DNA of 64,000 nucleotides from Candolleomyces eurysporus (Eukaryota > Basidiomycota > Agaricomycetes > Agaricales > Psathyrellaceae): assembly GCA_027579435.1 (NCBI GenBank), contig JANBPK010001486.1, positions 1 through 64,000 on the forward strand, given 5' to 3'. How positions within the stretch are numbered: position 1 is the stretch's first letter; every line of letters begins with the position of its first letter. Shown here piece by piece: positions 46,333-58,113 of the stretch. Position numbers and translations under genes: made by a program. The notes beneath the pieces are model-generated. The model made no database searches. It was not told where the DNA came from and saw only the letters and a program-made list of their open reading frames with translations.

Positions 46333-49300
46333 ATGCCGTTATATACTTTAGAGGTATGCTGCGACCATAAACTGTTCATTCAAGGCTATATAGCTTAATA
46401 TCCAATAGGAGCTCCAACATGACCCACCCTCGAATACCGTCATATGTCCCAAATGCAAGCAGAAAGTCGGATTAGGGACTGCAGGAGCAGGAACATTCGA
46501 GAAAAGGCATCTGGACAAGAAGAGATGCAAAGAGGACGCTCGGAAGCATCAGCTAGCACTAAGCCAACCTAAGCCACTCAAGAACGCATCTATCACCTCA
46601 TTCCTCGCCCCGAAACCAAAGCCAGTACCCTCACTGGTATCTACACCAACTCCAATACAAGCAGCACAGGCATCAGCGATTGCTATTCAGCCGAAAGTGT
46701 GGACTGCAGCACCAGCAGCAATTGGTTCAATGCCGGAGGATTCACTGCTGCACAAGCTGTACCAACTTGCTCGAGATTTGCCAGACACTGTTCCCCTAGG
46801 CGTTGATAGCGATCCCCTTGCTATATTCAGCGGAGATCCTGCAAACGCTGATGATCCTGGCCTCGATGCTGACGACCTGTGGGAGGAGATTGTGAACACG
46901 ACGATGAAGAAAGCACTAGGGTGGGGAGAAGAACATGATATGCGCAACATCATACGCCGAGGGGACAAGGGGGTTGATGGGTTGGTGAGATTTGTCGATT
47001 ACTTCGTTTCACNGGGGGGTACAATCGTCGCTCTTTGAAGGAAAGCTGGACTTTCTGATGAAAGAAATGGAAAACATGTAAGTACAGGTTGAAGTGACAG
47101 CTTCAATTTGCATGCTCACATTACTTTGACTCGTTTAGAATCAAGGAGTCCAGGATTGATAACGATATGCACCACCAAGCGTCTGGTATACCTCACGAAG
47201 CCGATCTTGCAGTCACTGTGGTTGGAAAGGCTTGTCAGCCTCGGCACCAGCTCACAGTACAGCCATGCGAAGGATACCTTTTGGATTTTCCAAGCCAGTC
47301 ATCCCCACATTTAATCTATCCGTTTGCTCTTCATGCCACTCTCAACCTTCCCTGGGAGTACTCATGGCAAGGCGGCATGATGAGACTCTTCTCGAGAGCA
47401 TGCCAAGCACCCGCAAAAGGGGAGAATGTCTGTCGTGCATGTCAAGACCTAGAAAGCAACACAGTGCTCGAAGGAATTCAACAGCGAATGGAGGAGGGAA
47501 CTCACGAGAATTCTGCATTTGCGTACCATGGGTTTGGAAGCCTCATTGAAGTACTGCACCGGAAGAATGAGCAAATCACCCATCTTCGATTCAAGGGACT
47601 GAACGACGCACGAAAAATATTGGTCCGAGCAAGGGCCCTCTCCGACCACAAGCGTTTTGCAGTTGCAGTGGCCAGTGGCGACGTGAAGCGTATTGATCGA
47701 GTTGTGTATGTTGCGATGAAGCAAGGGAGAGGAATTCTGGGGGTTCTTGATCAGCTGAAGGCGGCATCGGAGGAGACTTATAAAGTCAAGAGCTTTACAG
47801 AGAAGGAAACGTACCTCGCCACGCTGTTGTGGAGGTTGGGCGGGAACCGCATTGGTAGCATTGCACACCGAGCCCTTGGCCTACCCAGTGTCAATACACT
47901 ACGAAACTCAACACACCTGATTCCGATTTCCCCATCTGCTGGATACCCAACAGCTGAAGATGTGAAAAAGAATGCGAACGCTGCACTCGAGGGCATCGGC
48001 CACCTCGTCAAAGCTCAGCCCAATATTCGACATGCAGTCTTGATGTTCGATGAAATAGCCATCGAGAAGCGTGTACGGTGGGATTCCAACACAAACCAGT
48101 TCTTTGGATTGTGCCGGGAACATTCGAAGCACACATCATTGGTGTTTGCAAACGAGGGCGACGTCGAGGAGCTGTTCAAGAGGGTAGACGAAGACAAGGT
48201 ACATCTGGCAGCTGAGGTAAGACAAACAATCCGCCACAGATGGCATTTTGATTCCGCGCGGAAGCTAATTTGGGATTGATGCAGGCAACTGTGGGCGCGA
48301 TTGGCTTTCTCTGCAAAGAGTCGCGGATATACCCTGCTCGCCCTCTCCTCTTATCCGGCGATTGCAAGAGGGAGAGCGGCAAAGAGCATGCCAATCTTCT
48401 CTCGCTCACTGTAGAGGGCATCAATACATCGGCCTTTTCAACTGAGCTTGGCTGCCGAGTGATTAGCCTTGCGTCGGATGGCGAGAGTCGCAGAGGCCTC
48501 TCTCTGGTGCAGGTCACCTTCAAGCAGAAACTACCACCCAATTCCAACATCTATCCGCTTCTGTCACCCCTCATATTCCTCAACCTCCATGTTGGCGATG
48601 ACGACCTCACTTGCGACAAGGACTGGAAGCATGTCTTCAAGCGGGCCCGAAATCTTTTATTACGCCAGCGCGGGATTGTTGTTGGGGGGGGTCAGGGTTA
48701 CACCTGCGGTTATCAAAACGCACCTGCGTTCTGCTGGGCATTCTGATTCACATATCGAAGCAGTCCTTAATCCGGACGATCAGCAGGATGTCAGGCTTGC
48801 AATTGATCTTCTCCACAACATCTGGTCTCTGCCTTGTGAATGCAGCAAAGCAGATTCGCAACGACTAGGCTTCCCAGCAGCTCGTAGAGCCCTCTGGATT
48901 TTTGGTCGCACCCTCTTCCATCTTGTATTCCCATACCTCTGCGTCGACCTCTCCCTGTCAGAACAGCTCGAACACCTTAGTGCTGCTGCTCATCTTGCCT
49001 TTGTTCTGTACAAGGCAGAGGGCATGAATTTCCTCCCAACAATGCTCTATACCGACATCATGATCATGATCAAGAATGTATTCTTTTGTGTAGCGAAGGT
49101 GAAGGTCGACACCCTGGACGGCTCGTTTTACATCATTCTACTAGGAACCGACAGGCTCGAAATTCAATTCGGTGTCCTCAGAACAATGGTTGCCAACGAC
49201 TGCAACCTTGACATGCTCCAACTTGGCGAGCGTATGGGTGGGGCAACAGACGTTCTCAACATTCTCGCGGACTATCCGGAATGGGACAAAGAACCTCGTC

Positions 49301-51863
49301 GACTGCATATCACCGCCCTGACTCGGAACTCAACAGCAACTCCGGAATCCGCAGACCATCTGAGTCCGAAGCATATTCGTGGGGATGTCAGAGTCAAAAA
49401 TGTATCTCTGCAAACTTCCTGGAACCGAGGGCGGCGTATGGCAGAGGAGGAGTACCCAGAAGCGGTCGAAATACTTCGTGGGGCAGAGGGGAAATGTGGA
49501 ATTGATATTCTAGCACCCAACGGGAAGATGCTTTTCGAAGTTCCGCTTCCTAGCAACGATGTCGACGAGAGTCTCGAGTCCATCGCATTTCCAAACGAGC
49601 GACAGGTTGACGATCAAGAAGATGCAGTGCCCACAGCTGCTGGGATCTCGAATGCCGAAATGCAAGTTGAAATCGAAGACGAACTTGAAGTCCTTCTGGA
49701 TCGCTCATTAGCTGCATCTGGTCCAACCCAAACCAAGCCCGCCTTCGAGCACACCATCACCATCGGCGACAAAGTCATTTCTAAAGCGCGAGTTCTTTCG
49801 ATGTTCTCAAAATATCGGAAGAAGGTTAGCTCGACTGATCGCTTGAAGCGTGTTCAAGAGATCGAGAGATACCACTCATCGCAAACGATGTCGACGGATC
49901 TTGGCGCCGGCCTGGCCGCTGGAACGATTGACTCCCGGTCCTTCTTACTTGTGCACGATCCCGTTGCCAGCCTGTTATGCTGCGAAAAAAAAACTCTGGC
50001 TTTGCGTTGGGGAAGTCAATTCAATTCGCTTCGATGGCCAATCACTGGATCGGATTTCGCAGACGATGCTTCAGGAATCAAGGGTTGTTGTTTCAATCCA
50101 ACTGCTTGGGCTTCGGAACTCGACCGCAAACGATGATCCAACACTTCAGAACGACTGGCGAACTTGCAGCATCCCAGAGCAGTCGTTTGATATTTCTGGG
50201 AGGGCCATACAAGTACTCGATCCTACTATTTCAACATCGTCATCGAAGCTATGCTATCTCTTCCAAAGCCCGTTCCTCATCGCAGCATCTGCCAGCCTTC
50301 TTGAACACCTCACCACATCCGAATTGAAGTCATTGCCTAAAATATCCATTTCGAAAGATTTTCCTTACCGTGAGCCGACAGGTGCGTATGATTCTTTCAC
50401 CCAAGTGCAGCTCATCTCTAATTTATACCCTTCCCTCAGGCAAAGCGTGCTTCCTCGCGCAGGGTAACAAAGACTTATCAGGGATTGGGACCGCAAATAT
50501 GTCAACATGCCCAGCCTGCACCCCTGCTGTTAAACTCGACCTCTCGCAGGGCCAAAGCATCCTCGTACACAACGGCGCGCACCTGTTGTTTGACCAAAAT
50601 GTCGATAGAGCCACAGAACCGTGCGGGCTCTGTCTTCGTCCGTATGGGTTATGCCGGTTTTTCGTTGAGAAGTCAAAGGGCTCGAAGGGACAATTCAAGA
50701 TCAGCCAGAAAGCGTCATCCGGGTGTCCACTGCTCAAGATTAACTTTGCGTATGGTTCTGCTGCAAAGTTTAGCACAAACTCCCCATGCACTAACGTGCC
50801 GATTGCATGTCCTATCTGCGGCACAAACGAGCCCGCAGTCTGGAAATACAACCTGCGCTACCATTTCATGAAGCACCATCCTTCTTTCGTCGACAATTCC
50901 CACTACTCCTCGCTATGGATCATTGAAAACCGAGAGATCGAGGGCCTCCGAACGAAGTGGGACAGCCGGCACCAAGCAACGGTCAAACGCCAAAAGAAAT
51001 CTGATGTGCTCGCCCTCGTAGTATCGGAAGCTCATGTCTCTGGGGTAGCAGTCGCAACCGAGTATGTATTATCTTCAATTTTTCCTACACTTGTTGAATA
51101 TTTCTAACCTCTAAATGTAGCGATGCGAGCAATTCTGGGAGCAGCGTGGAGGCGATAGTCACCTCTGCACGCCATGCACCTGCCTCGTTGCAGGGAGAAG
51201 CTCAAGACTTGGGAAACGATGCTCAGGCGAGTCTCTACAACTCCTCGGAGCATGCGTTACCTATCGGCGCCCACGACACACCACCGACAGCGCATGACGA
51301 TCTTGGCATTGGCACTGATAATGCTTTTCCCTTGTCCCCGACCCCAAACGCCAGCCAAAACGACGAGACACCCGATTTGGGGTCAGAGCCCCAATCGAAT
51401 TCTAAATCCCCATCTTCCAACTATAGAGAGCCTTCTCCCAGCACCACCGCTCCTCAAACAAACTCGGCCGCTCCAACGGAACCTCCAGCAAATGCAGTTG
51501 AATCACGAAGTAGCCGCTCAGGGCTCACCATTCGCATTCGGCCCCTCGGTGCTCGCCCTACTCCAAAGATTATACTGAAGCGAAGGGTTCTTGATGACGC
51601 CGACAACAGCACTGGAGGGGTGTTGAATATGTGCACTTGTGGGGAGGTTGTTCCCCCAGATTCCAGCCGGGCAGTGCGATGCTCGAGGCAAGGCTGCGAG
51701 ACTGAATGGGTAAGCTTTATGAGGCTTTGTATTGTGTTTTATACTCACACAACTGAAACAGTACCATTTCGACTGCGCCGGTGTGGACCAAGCGCTCAGA
51801 AGCTGGGTTTGCGAGCCGTGTAGAGCATCGAGGGAGGGAAGAGTGAAGCGCACCCGTGTATGA
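46333..51863 (+). CDS. Transposase-like protein with BED-like and PHD fingers
   Basis: Seven exons (46333-46353, 46409-47077, 47139-48216, 48285-50381, 50440-51061, 51121-51709, 51762-51863) give 5,175 nt and 1,724 residues. This needs three corrections: dropping the N at 47013 and one base each from the G8 run at about 48684-48691 and the A9 run at 49985-49993. N-terminal zinc finger: CPKC then H-x5-C (BED-like). Core: MFDEIAIEKRVRWD, LLSGDCKRESGKEHA, VGDDDLTCDKDWKHVFKR, and TDRLEIQFGVLRTMVAND, which supply candidate catalytic Asp/Glu of an RNase-H-like fold. Next come Cys-rich pairs (STCPACTP, ACPICGTN) and a Ser/Pro linker. The C-terminal PHD finger reads CTCGEVV, CSRQGCETEWYHFDC and WVCEPC. 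It should bind the TIRs and catalyse transposition; the PHD finger may bind histone H3 (inference). Confidence 0.78.
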
Positions 51864-51966
51864 CGTAGTATCCCTACTATATATGGAAATTCCCCTGATT
51901 ACGTGATTGATTGGTTCGAGGCTCAGGCCCCCAAGAAAAGATTCGACCCCCGGTCCGTTTTTTTCC

Positions 51967-51982
51967 GCCCGGGACCCCCTTG
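51967..51982 (-). repeat. Right terminal inverted repeat
   Basis: GCCCGGGACCCCCTTG, the exact reverse complement of the left repeat at 46095-46110. Confidence 0.92.
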
Positions 51983-51990
51983 GCTCGCAA
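51983..51990. repeat. Target-site duplication, right (GCTCGCAA)
   Basis: Eight bases identical to 46087-46094, immediately outside the right terminal inverted repeat. Confidence 0.9.
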
Positions 51991-52124
51991 CGCAATGTGC
52001 TCCTTCGGCCGCCGATTTTCAGTCCCAGTACCTTGATATCGAGCTTCAGGCTTTACAGGAAATGCTAACGGTCCTACACGACCGATATGACAGTCTATTG
52101 GTACTTCGGAACTCTTTTACCTAG

Positions 52125-55100
52125 GCTCGTTTCCGCCAGGAGTGCGTCTTCGAACACCATGTTGTATTCCACCTTTGTAGGTTCAGTACTCTCATCTATA
52201 ATCACGGTTTGTTCTTGTCATTGCAAAATGTAGTCTTTCTGAATTATGATATTTTATTCCTCATCCTGCAACAATCCCAATCCCTGAGATTCTGGTAAAG
52301 TGAGAGCTCGAGAGTCAAGAGGTGGAAATCGGGACAACACTTGCCACTCTTCTCTCGGTTGACCATGTTGCTCCCTGCATTCCTTGCACCCTATTCCCTG
52401 GACAAATCTAGTAAGGATGGCACCCCAAGTCCCTTGTACATGCCCTGCTCAGGAAGGTGGTGGATTGAGAGCCAACTCACCACCGTGACTGGTACTGGCG
52501 TCGCGGAGATCGACCAAGCATACAAAGAGGATGACATTGATATTTCGTATTCGGCAAATTCTGAGGGATACGCGTGTTCTATCTTAACCCGGTGGACCCA
52601 ATCGCCCGAGATGAGCAGTGATGCGGCGCTGATCTCGATGACCCGATGTTCAGATACATCAGTAAATCCGTGGGAGTTTGATAAGGCTAGATAAGGGAAT
52701 GCCATCAATAGATGTTCACCAATTTCCATCAGTCTGACAGTCCGTCTTGTCAGGCTGTGTAAAGGTAGATAAGGTCAGGATATACCTGGCAGATGTGGTG
52801 GGTTTGTGGCATTAACGCTGATGTTCGTAGAAATTTTTTGGGACCTGGAAAATATTCCTGAATGACGCCCTCCGATGTTGAGAACTGGGTTCTCGCAGGC
52901 TGCTTGCATCCCGAGCAAGGATTTCTCAGGAACCACCGAAGTTCTGCAATCCATTTGAAATAGGTGAGCCAGCACAGCAGACGTTTGTAAGATCTCGAAT
53001 TATCTTATCAGAGAGTCTTAAATATGTCGCGCCTGGTACCAACAAGTTCGATGAAGAGGAGCAATAAGATTCCGCCCAAGCGGACGATACACACCCTGTA
53101 GTGACTATAGCTCTTATGAAACGGTGTGTTTTGCAGCCCGTTTGTGAGCTCGCTCTGTGGTTTTCATTGACTGGAGACAGCATGGTCAAAATTCAACCCC
53201 ACATAGCAATCCATACCCACTCTTGCGACACGAGTGGCTGGGTCAAAACGATTCGAACTGTCACGGTTACATCCCTTCTTCATGTGTTAGTCCACGAATT
53301 AATTGCCAATCTCCACGCAAGCGACAGACCTTTCTGGGCCGAGAAAGCGTACAAATTATGTAGAAAATGTAAGGAATGGGCGATTCAAACCATCGGGGAA
53401 TCCCCTGGAATTTGCCATTTAAGATGGCAAGCCCATACACCTCTCAAGCTGTAGAGCAAGAGTGCAAAGGATGCGTTCATAAACGAGTTGCATGTATTAT
53501 TCAACCTTGGTCACTCGTGTTATGTATTACATGTTGCTGAAGGTCCTCATGTCTACCGGAAGCCGTCTCAGAGGAATTATTGAAAGGGCCAATCCCTCGT
53601 GCATCATCGATATCTGGTGAACAGGTCCGCGTATATGCCCTGCTCTCTCGGACTGTTTTAATGATTCATTAACTGGCCATCAGCGACGCGCAAGCGCAAG
53701 TCCGCCAGTCAGCGAGCGCACAGAGAGTTGAGGATGTGCCAATAATTCTACGTACTTGGCTTTTGAGCTGAGATTGCTTCATAGTACTGGGCTGTAGAAT
53801 TTGCGATTTAAGTGTTGGAAAAAGCGGTGGCCGAAGCGGTGTTGTTTGTTACTGATATTGATACAGACAGTACCAGATGGGCCATCATCACCTGATCATT
53901 CAGTCAGATACTCCAGTTGTACATGCTAGCCTTGGCAACCTCAGCAACCTTGCAATTCTTGGAACCATTTCAAGGTTGATTGACTTTGGAAAAAGCATTG
54001 CTGGTTTCAGTTGTATGGAATAGAAGACATTCACATTATTGATGCAACTCTCGAATTTCTTCGGCAATTGACGTCAATCAGTGAACGAACGCAAGGTTCG
54101 TTATTGACTTGTATCCGGGAGATGGCCAAACAAGCCTGTAGGCAGGGNTTTTTTTTGAAAACCTGGGTGCTTCCTCCTTATCCTCAAAGCCAAATCAGGG
54201 TGCAGACAAGCGACAAGCAAACAGGCGCGAGAGCATTCAGTCTTCATCCCACCAAAGCTGAGCGCACCATCTTAGCTGGATCGTTCAAATTGAACAAGGG
54301 ATATTTGTAACATCCAAAACATACTTCAATAATTCAAGCCTACATAGTCTTTTCTTAATTACTTACGGTATTTGGATTGGGAGATAACCAGCGCCCAACC
54401 GTGGCCATGCCAATGGTTCGATCCTACGTAGTCGTTTCTGGTATCCTAACCAACGTTGAACCGGGGGCATTCAGTGTTCCGGTATACCTAGTTGTTTCTG
54501 GTGCAAATGAGGGGACGAATGTTCCACCTAGGGGCCACATACGCCAATATCGATATCCGAGTTTATTCGTAATTCTATTACAGAAGAATCCAGGTTACCG
54601 ATGGCTACGGGAACGAGACAGAAACAACCTAATTACTACAAATCAAGGACGCAATCCGATCTCACTCATAATAGTAACAAGGCACAACAGCAGGACCCCA
54701 GCACATTGGACTCATTGGACTAAGAGAAAGCGGCCTGTCAGTGACAAGGCAACAGACGATCTGCGTAGACGAACAAACATTGAATTTGACTGGGCGTTGA
54801 TGCAAACCTACCTGACCACTCGTTCTCAATCTTGCGCATATAGGGTGACAAGCAGATTAGTACACCCTGTCAGGCTGATGAGTGTGTCGATGAGAGATGA
54901 TGAGAAATGAGAATAAAAAGAAGCAGGGACGCTGGGAAAGTGTGCACTGCCAGTGCAATGGATGGATGGGTTGGAATCTACAAGCAAGCCACAGTAGCCT
55001 GTGGAAATGAATCAATACCGAGTTACACAAGGGATGAACTTGGGCTTACAGAATGCGAAACCGTTTGACAGACCTGTTAAAACTTATGAGCACATTGTTG

Positions 55101-56883
55101 AGAAATGGTAATGAAAGGAGGAGGCATACCGGTGGGAAGTGGAGCCGACCGTACCCAGGACTGGAAGGTATGAGCCAGTCACAGGTAAGCTACAGAAACA
55201 GGTGATCATTAAATTTAACCAGTAGGATCCCCACACATCCGGGGTCGGCTACTGGCCCATCTTCACGGTCAACCTGTGTACATGGCATTGAGTGCTAGGC
55301 CAAAATTCAGGAAAATGGACATGCCTTTCACAGGAGATGGGCGCTCCGGTGAGAACCGCACCCAGGTTTCTCGTAAGGTGATCACAGAGTAGACCAAGTG
55401 ACGTTGGAAGAGCAATGGAAGGGGTGAGGTGAATGATAGAGTGGACGAGCCAAGCGGGAATAGAGGTTGTCGACAAGGAGTGAAGGAACCCTCTTCATGC
55501 TTAAACCTCTTTATATATAGTCATAAAACCGGGAAGCCCGGCAAGGGGGTTGAAATTATTGGAACATAACCGTTAAGCGGCCTTTGCCGCAATGCCCGGA
55601 TCCCTTCCCTGTTTATGTAAGAAACACATCAGTGTATGGTAGTTCCCTCTCATGCCGTATTTTCCCTTTCACCTATTATTCTCTCGACTAGTACATGCAT
55701 ATTCACTCGTGAGCGAGTGCATTGTCCCTGGTGCTGTTAAGCAATCGTATGTACTTGTCCGACAGAACACAAGTAAACATGTGGGCGCTTGTAGGCGCCA
55801 TTTGCTCAGAGAATAACGATCACGGGACCAATGATGATCCTGAACCCCCATAGCGACCAACCGAATCGAAAACCCCGCTCAACCAGATATTAAAGGAGCA
55901 AGTTTGGCAGTGTAATTTGGAGTTCGATCAGGTCCGTAAATGAAAGCTGAGATGAGTGTATTAGGATTCTGGATACTATGTACGTGTTGCATGAATAATA
56001 TGTACATGGACGTTAAATTTTCACTTTTCCCAAGAATGCATCTACCCAGACTGACCCACAATCGACTACTGATGGCTCCGCTTTTGCTTCAGTCCTCAGT
56101 GACAGAATACGTGCAGTCTCGAACCGACGCTGCAGTACGGATGTGGCTTGGCATGGTAAGTCGCGGCCGGTTTCGAGCGAAGCGATAAAAGAAGGGGGTG
56201 CAGGCGGCCAGTATCATACCCAGCCCGAACGAGTATATGACTCGCGTTGTCGTTATTTCTTCGTGTTGCACCCTGTAGGAACACTTCAGCGAGCCCCTGA
56301 CAGCTGTGTATATAACCTTACTCACCGTCGTTCTGCAATCGCACCATTATGTTCCTTGGTTTCCACAGACCTGGGTAAAGATAAGTTAGGTACTCGTAGG
56401 CAAAAAAATGTTGCGAATCACGTTCTCATTGCCCTGTACTACCTCATAAGTTAACGGTTGGGAAGCAGAAAGCTGGAATCCGCTTACCTGCTATCAAAGA
56501 GTTGAGAATCGCGCTTGAAAAACAATAGCTATTGACGATGGCGGCAAGAAGCAGGGGTGCGTGACTTCCCATTATATATACCTAAAAATTGACTGATCGT
56601 GCCAAACACATTTACTTTAAGTCTCTAACATTCCTTGATTTCGCTTCCCTCCCCTGACCACCAGCGTGTCCCTACCGACCTCTTTTCCTCTACACCTTCG
56701 CTTCGCTGTTGCGACGTCATGAAGCAGCGAGACAACAAATGACCCCATCCCTAGTCCCACCGGAAACGAAAGAAGATCGGCTCATCATCGGGTATGCGCT
56801 CCAGGACCGCCCCTGCCCTGTATTATACCTCCAGATTGCCGCCGCCATCTATATTCCGGTCCTCATTCTCTCCTCATCTCAGC
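52125..56883. other. Gene-poor region, about 4.8 kb
   Basis: No confidently supported gene. The minus strand has two open stretches (52729-52391 and 53189-52775) whose spliced combination could be a small gene, but no motif or start is convincing. ORFs at 54011-54310 and 54377-54910 (+) lack any recognisable feature; an N at 54149 lies beside a T run. The rest looks like AT-moderate intergenic sequence, possibly old decayed elements. Confidence 0.45.
52391..53189 (-). CDS. Possible unrecognised minus-strand gene
   Basis: Two adjacent open stretches on the minus strand read like protein (for example RLSDKIIRDLTNVC, and LALSNSHGFTDVSEHRVIEI). They could be joined by short introns near 52960 and 52760. 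Neither is assigned to a family, splice phases were not proven, and the start is unknown. Listed only as a lead. Confidence 0.2.
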
Positions 56884-58113
56884 ATGTCTACTCTGGATGA
56901 CCTACCATGGCCTGAACTGGAAAACGTCTCTCGTGGGGCCACCAGAGGAAATCAAGGCCAGAAGGGTGTTCTGGCACAACCTGATCGCGACGGGCGATGT
57001 CTGCTTCAGCTACGCGTTCAGCCAGGCGTGCTCGCTGTTAAGCTGAACCGACAGTCCAGCAAGTGGTATCGCATCCTTGACAGCGAAGTAAATCGCGCTT
57101 TCAAGACCACCAAGACGTACTGGCGCAAGGCTCGACGACGGCAAGACTACGATGCACGGGCGGATCAGGATCACATGGAGCTGCACGAGTGGCTGCAGCA
57201 GCTGAAGGACAAGACGATGAGCCAGCTCGAGCTGTTGATGCAGAAGGGGGAGACCCAAGGGCCTCTCTATGTCGTGCCAGAGGATGTCAAACTCATTCTT
57301 CTACGCAAGTTTATCGAGTGGCAGGCCGCCGGTATTCTCCATGATCCACAATTGCGCAACTCTTTCATCGCGGGAGAGCTACCCTCATATAGCCATCGCA
57401 ACCATTCAGTGGACTCTTACTCCCCCGAACCTTCCGACCAAGGTTTCACCGATCCGTCACATTCCCATTCATCAGGTTCGTGTGGGTTCGGCTCTTTCAT
57501 TATCGTTCGATCGCTGAGCCACTTTCCAGACCGACAGAATGACATCGCAGCCTGCCTTTCAAATTCGCGCGCATCCGAATCCCCTTCACTATTGACAAAC
57601 GAAGCTCTCACCGTGGTCGATACGAACCAGTCAAGCAGTCCCGCTGAGTTCCTGCACCTTGACCACAAGGAAATCCACCGTCTTTGCCCTTCCTCTTGCA
57701 GTAGGAACGAAGGGTTGTCAGATCCACCGGTAGTCATCACCTTTCCTTGCCCTGAGGATGTGCCATGTTCACGTCTTTGCCCTTTCCTCTCGACCCCTCT
57801 GCATTCCTTGCAGATTCCATTGACCGTGATGAAGGAAGATCGTTCTTCCATTCACAGCGAGGATCGACATCGATTGTGCGGTAGAAGAAACACAGCCAGC
57901 TGGTGGTGGATTCGACAGCGTCGAGAAGCTGAAGAACGCTTACTCCAGAAGGTTGTGGATGAATGTCTCGGTCATAGAGTGATGGCCACCAAGGCGAAGA
58001 GGCCGAGGGGTGAGGAAAACGTCGAGGCCAGACCTGGATTGAAGTTGGGGATTAGTGTGGGGTTGACGAGGAAGGACGTTTGGAAGGCTGTGGGTGTTGT
58101 TAGGGTGGTTTGA
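56884..58113 (+). CDS. Unrecognised hypothetical protein, about 409 residues
   Basis: An uninterrupted ORF from the ATG at 56884 (MSTLDDLPWPELENVS) to the stop at 58111-58113; the frame also stays open about 90 bp upstream. The N-terminal part is basic and helical (KTYWRKARRRQDYDARADQD, then HEWLQQLKDKTMSQLELLMQ, coiled-coil-like). The middle is Ser/Pro-rich. The C-terminus is basic (ATKAKRPRGEEN, GLTRKDVWKAVGVVRVV). It has no introns, unusual for this window, which would fit an element-derived ORF or a young gene. It lies tail-to-tail with a LINE fragment on the other strand. No function can be proposed. Confidence 0.4.
   Translation: MSTLDDLPWPELENVSRGATRGNQGQKGVLAQPDRDGRCLLQLRVQPGVLAVKLNRQSSKWYRILDSEVNRAFKTTKTYWRKARRRQDYDARADQDHMELHEWLQQLKDKTMSQLELLMQKGETQGPLYVVPEDVKLILLRKFIEWQAAGILHDPQLRNSFIAGELPSYSHRNHSVDSYSPEPSDQGFTDPSHSHSSGSCGFGSFIIVRSLSHFPDRQNDIAACLSNSRASESPSLLTNEALTVVDTNQSSSPAEFLHLDHKEIHRLCPSSCSRNEGLSDPPVVITFPCPEDVPCSRLCPFLSTPLHSLQIPLTVMKEDRSSIHSEDRHRLCGRRNTASWWWIRQRREAEERLLQKVVDECLGHRVMATKAKRPRGEENVEARPGLKLGISVGLTRKDVWKAVGVVRVV

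Larger units (their letters stand above)
46095..51982 (+). mobile_element. 5,888-bp DNA transposon with 16-bp TIRs and 8-bp TSD
   Basis: A cut-and-paste DNA transposon bounded by perfect 16-bp terminal inverted repeats (CAAGGGGGTCCCGGGC at the left, its reverse complement at the right) and flanked by the 8-bp duplication GCTCGCAA. It carries a single large transposase gene in the same orientation as the interrupted host gene. 8-bp duplications occur in the P, hAT and KDZ/Zisupton groups. The LExxFGxLR motif of the protein is reminiscent of the P/THAP9 type, and no hAT dimerisation domain is seen. The perfect TIRs and TSD show a young insertion. Confidence 0.9.
45566..52124 (+). pseudogene. 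Unrecognised host gene interrupted by a DNA transposon
   Basis: The 5' part runs from the ATG at 45566 to 46094 and the 3' part from 51991 to the stop at 52122-52124. Joining them across the transposon, keeping one copy of the 8-bp duplication, gives a single 663-nt frame of 220 residues with no stop. The joined protein has an acidic N-terminus (DPAEVDLDSLQLWAGVKVED), a Ser/Pro-rich middle and a helical C-terminus (DIELQALQEMLTVLHDRY, coiled-coil-like). No family is recognised. Insertion is within coding sequence, so this allele is presumably inactive unless the element is spliced out or excised. Confidence 0.72.

Noticed and set aside
46095..51982. hAT assignment of the transposon from its CAAGG ends and 8-bp duplication
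   Set aside because: No hAT C-terminal dimerisation domain or hAT core motif was seen; the superfamily is left open.
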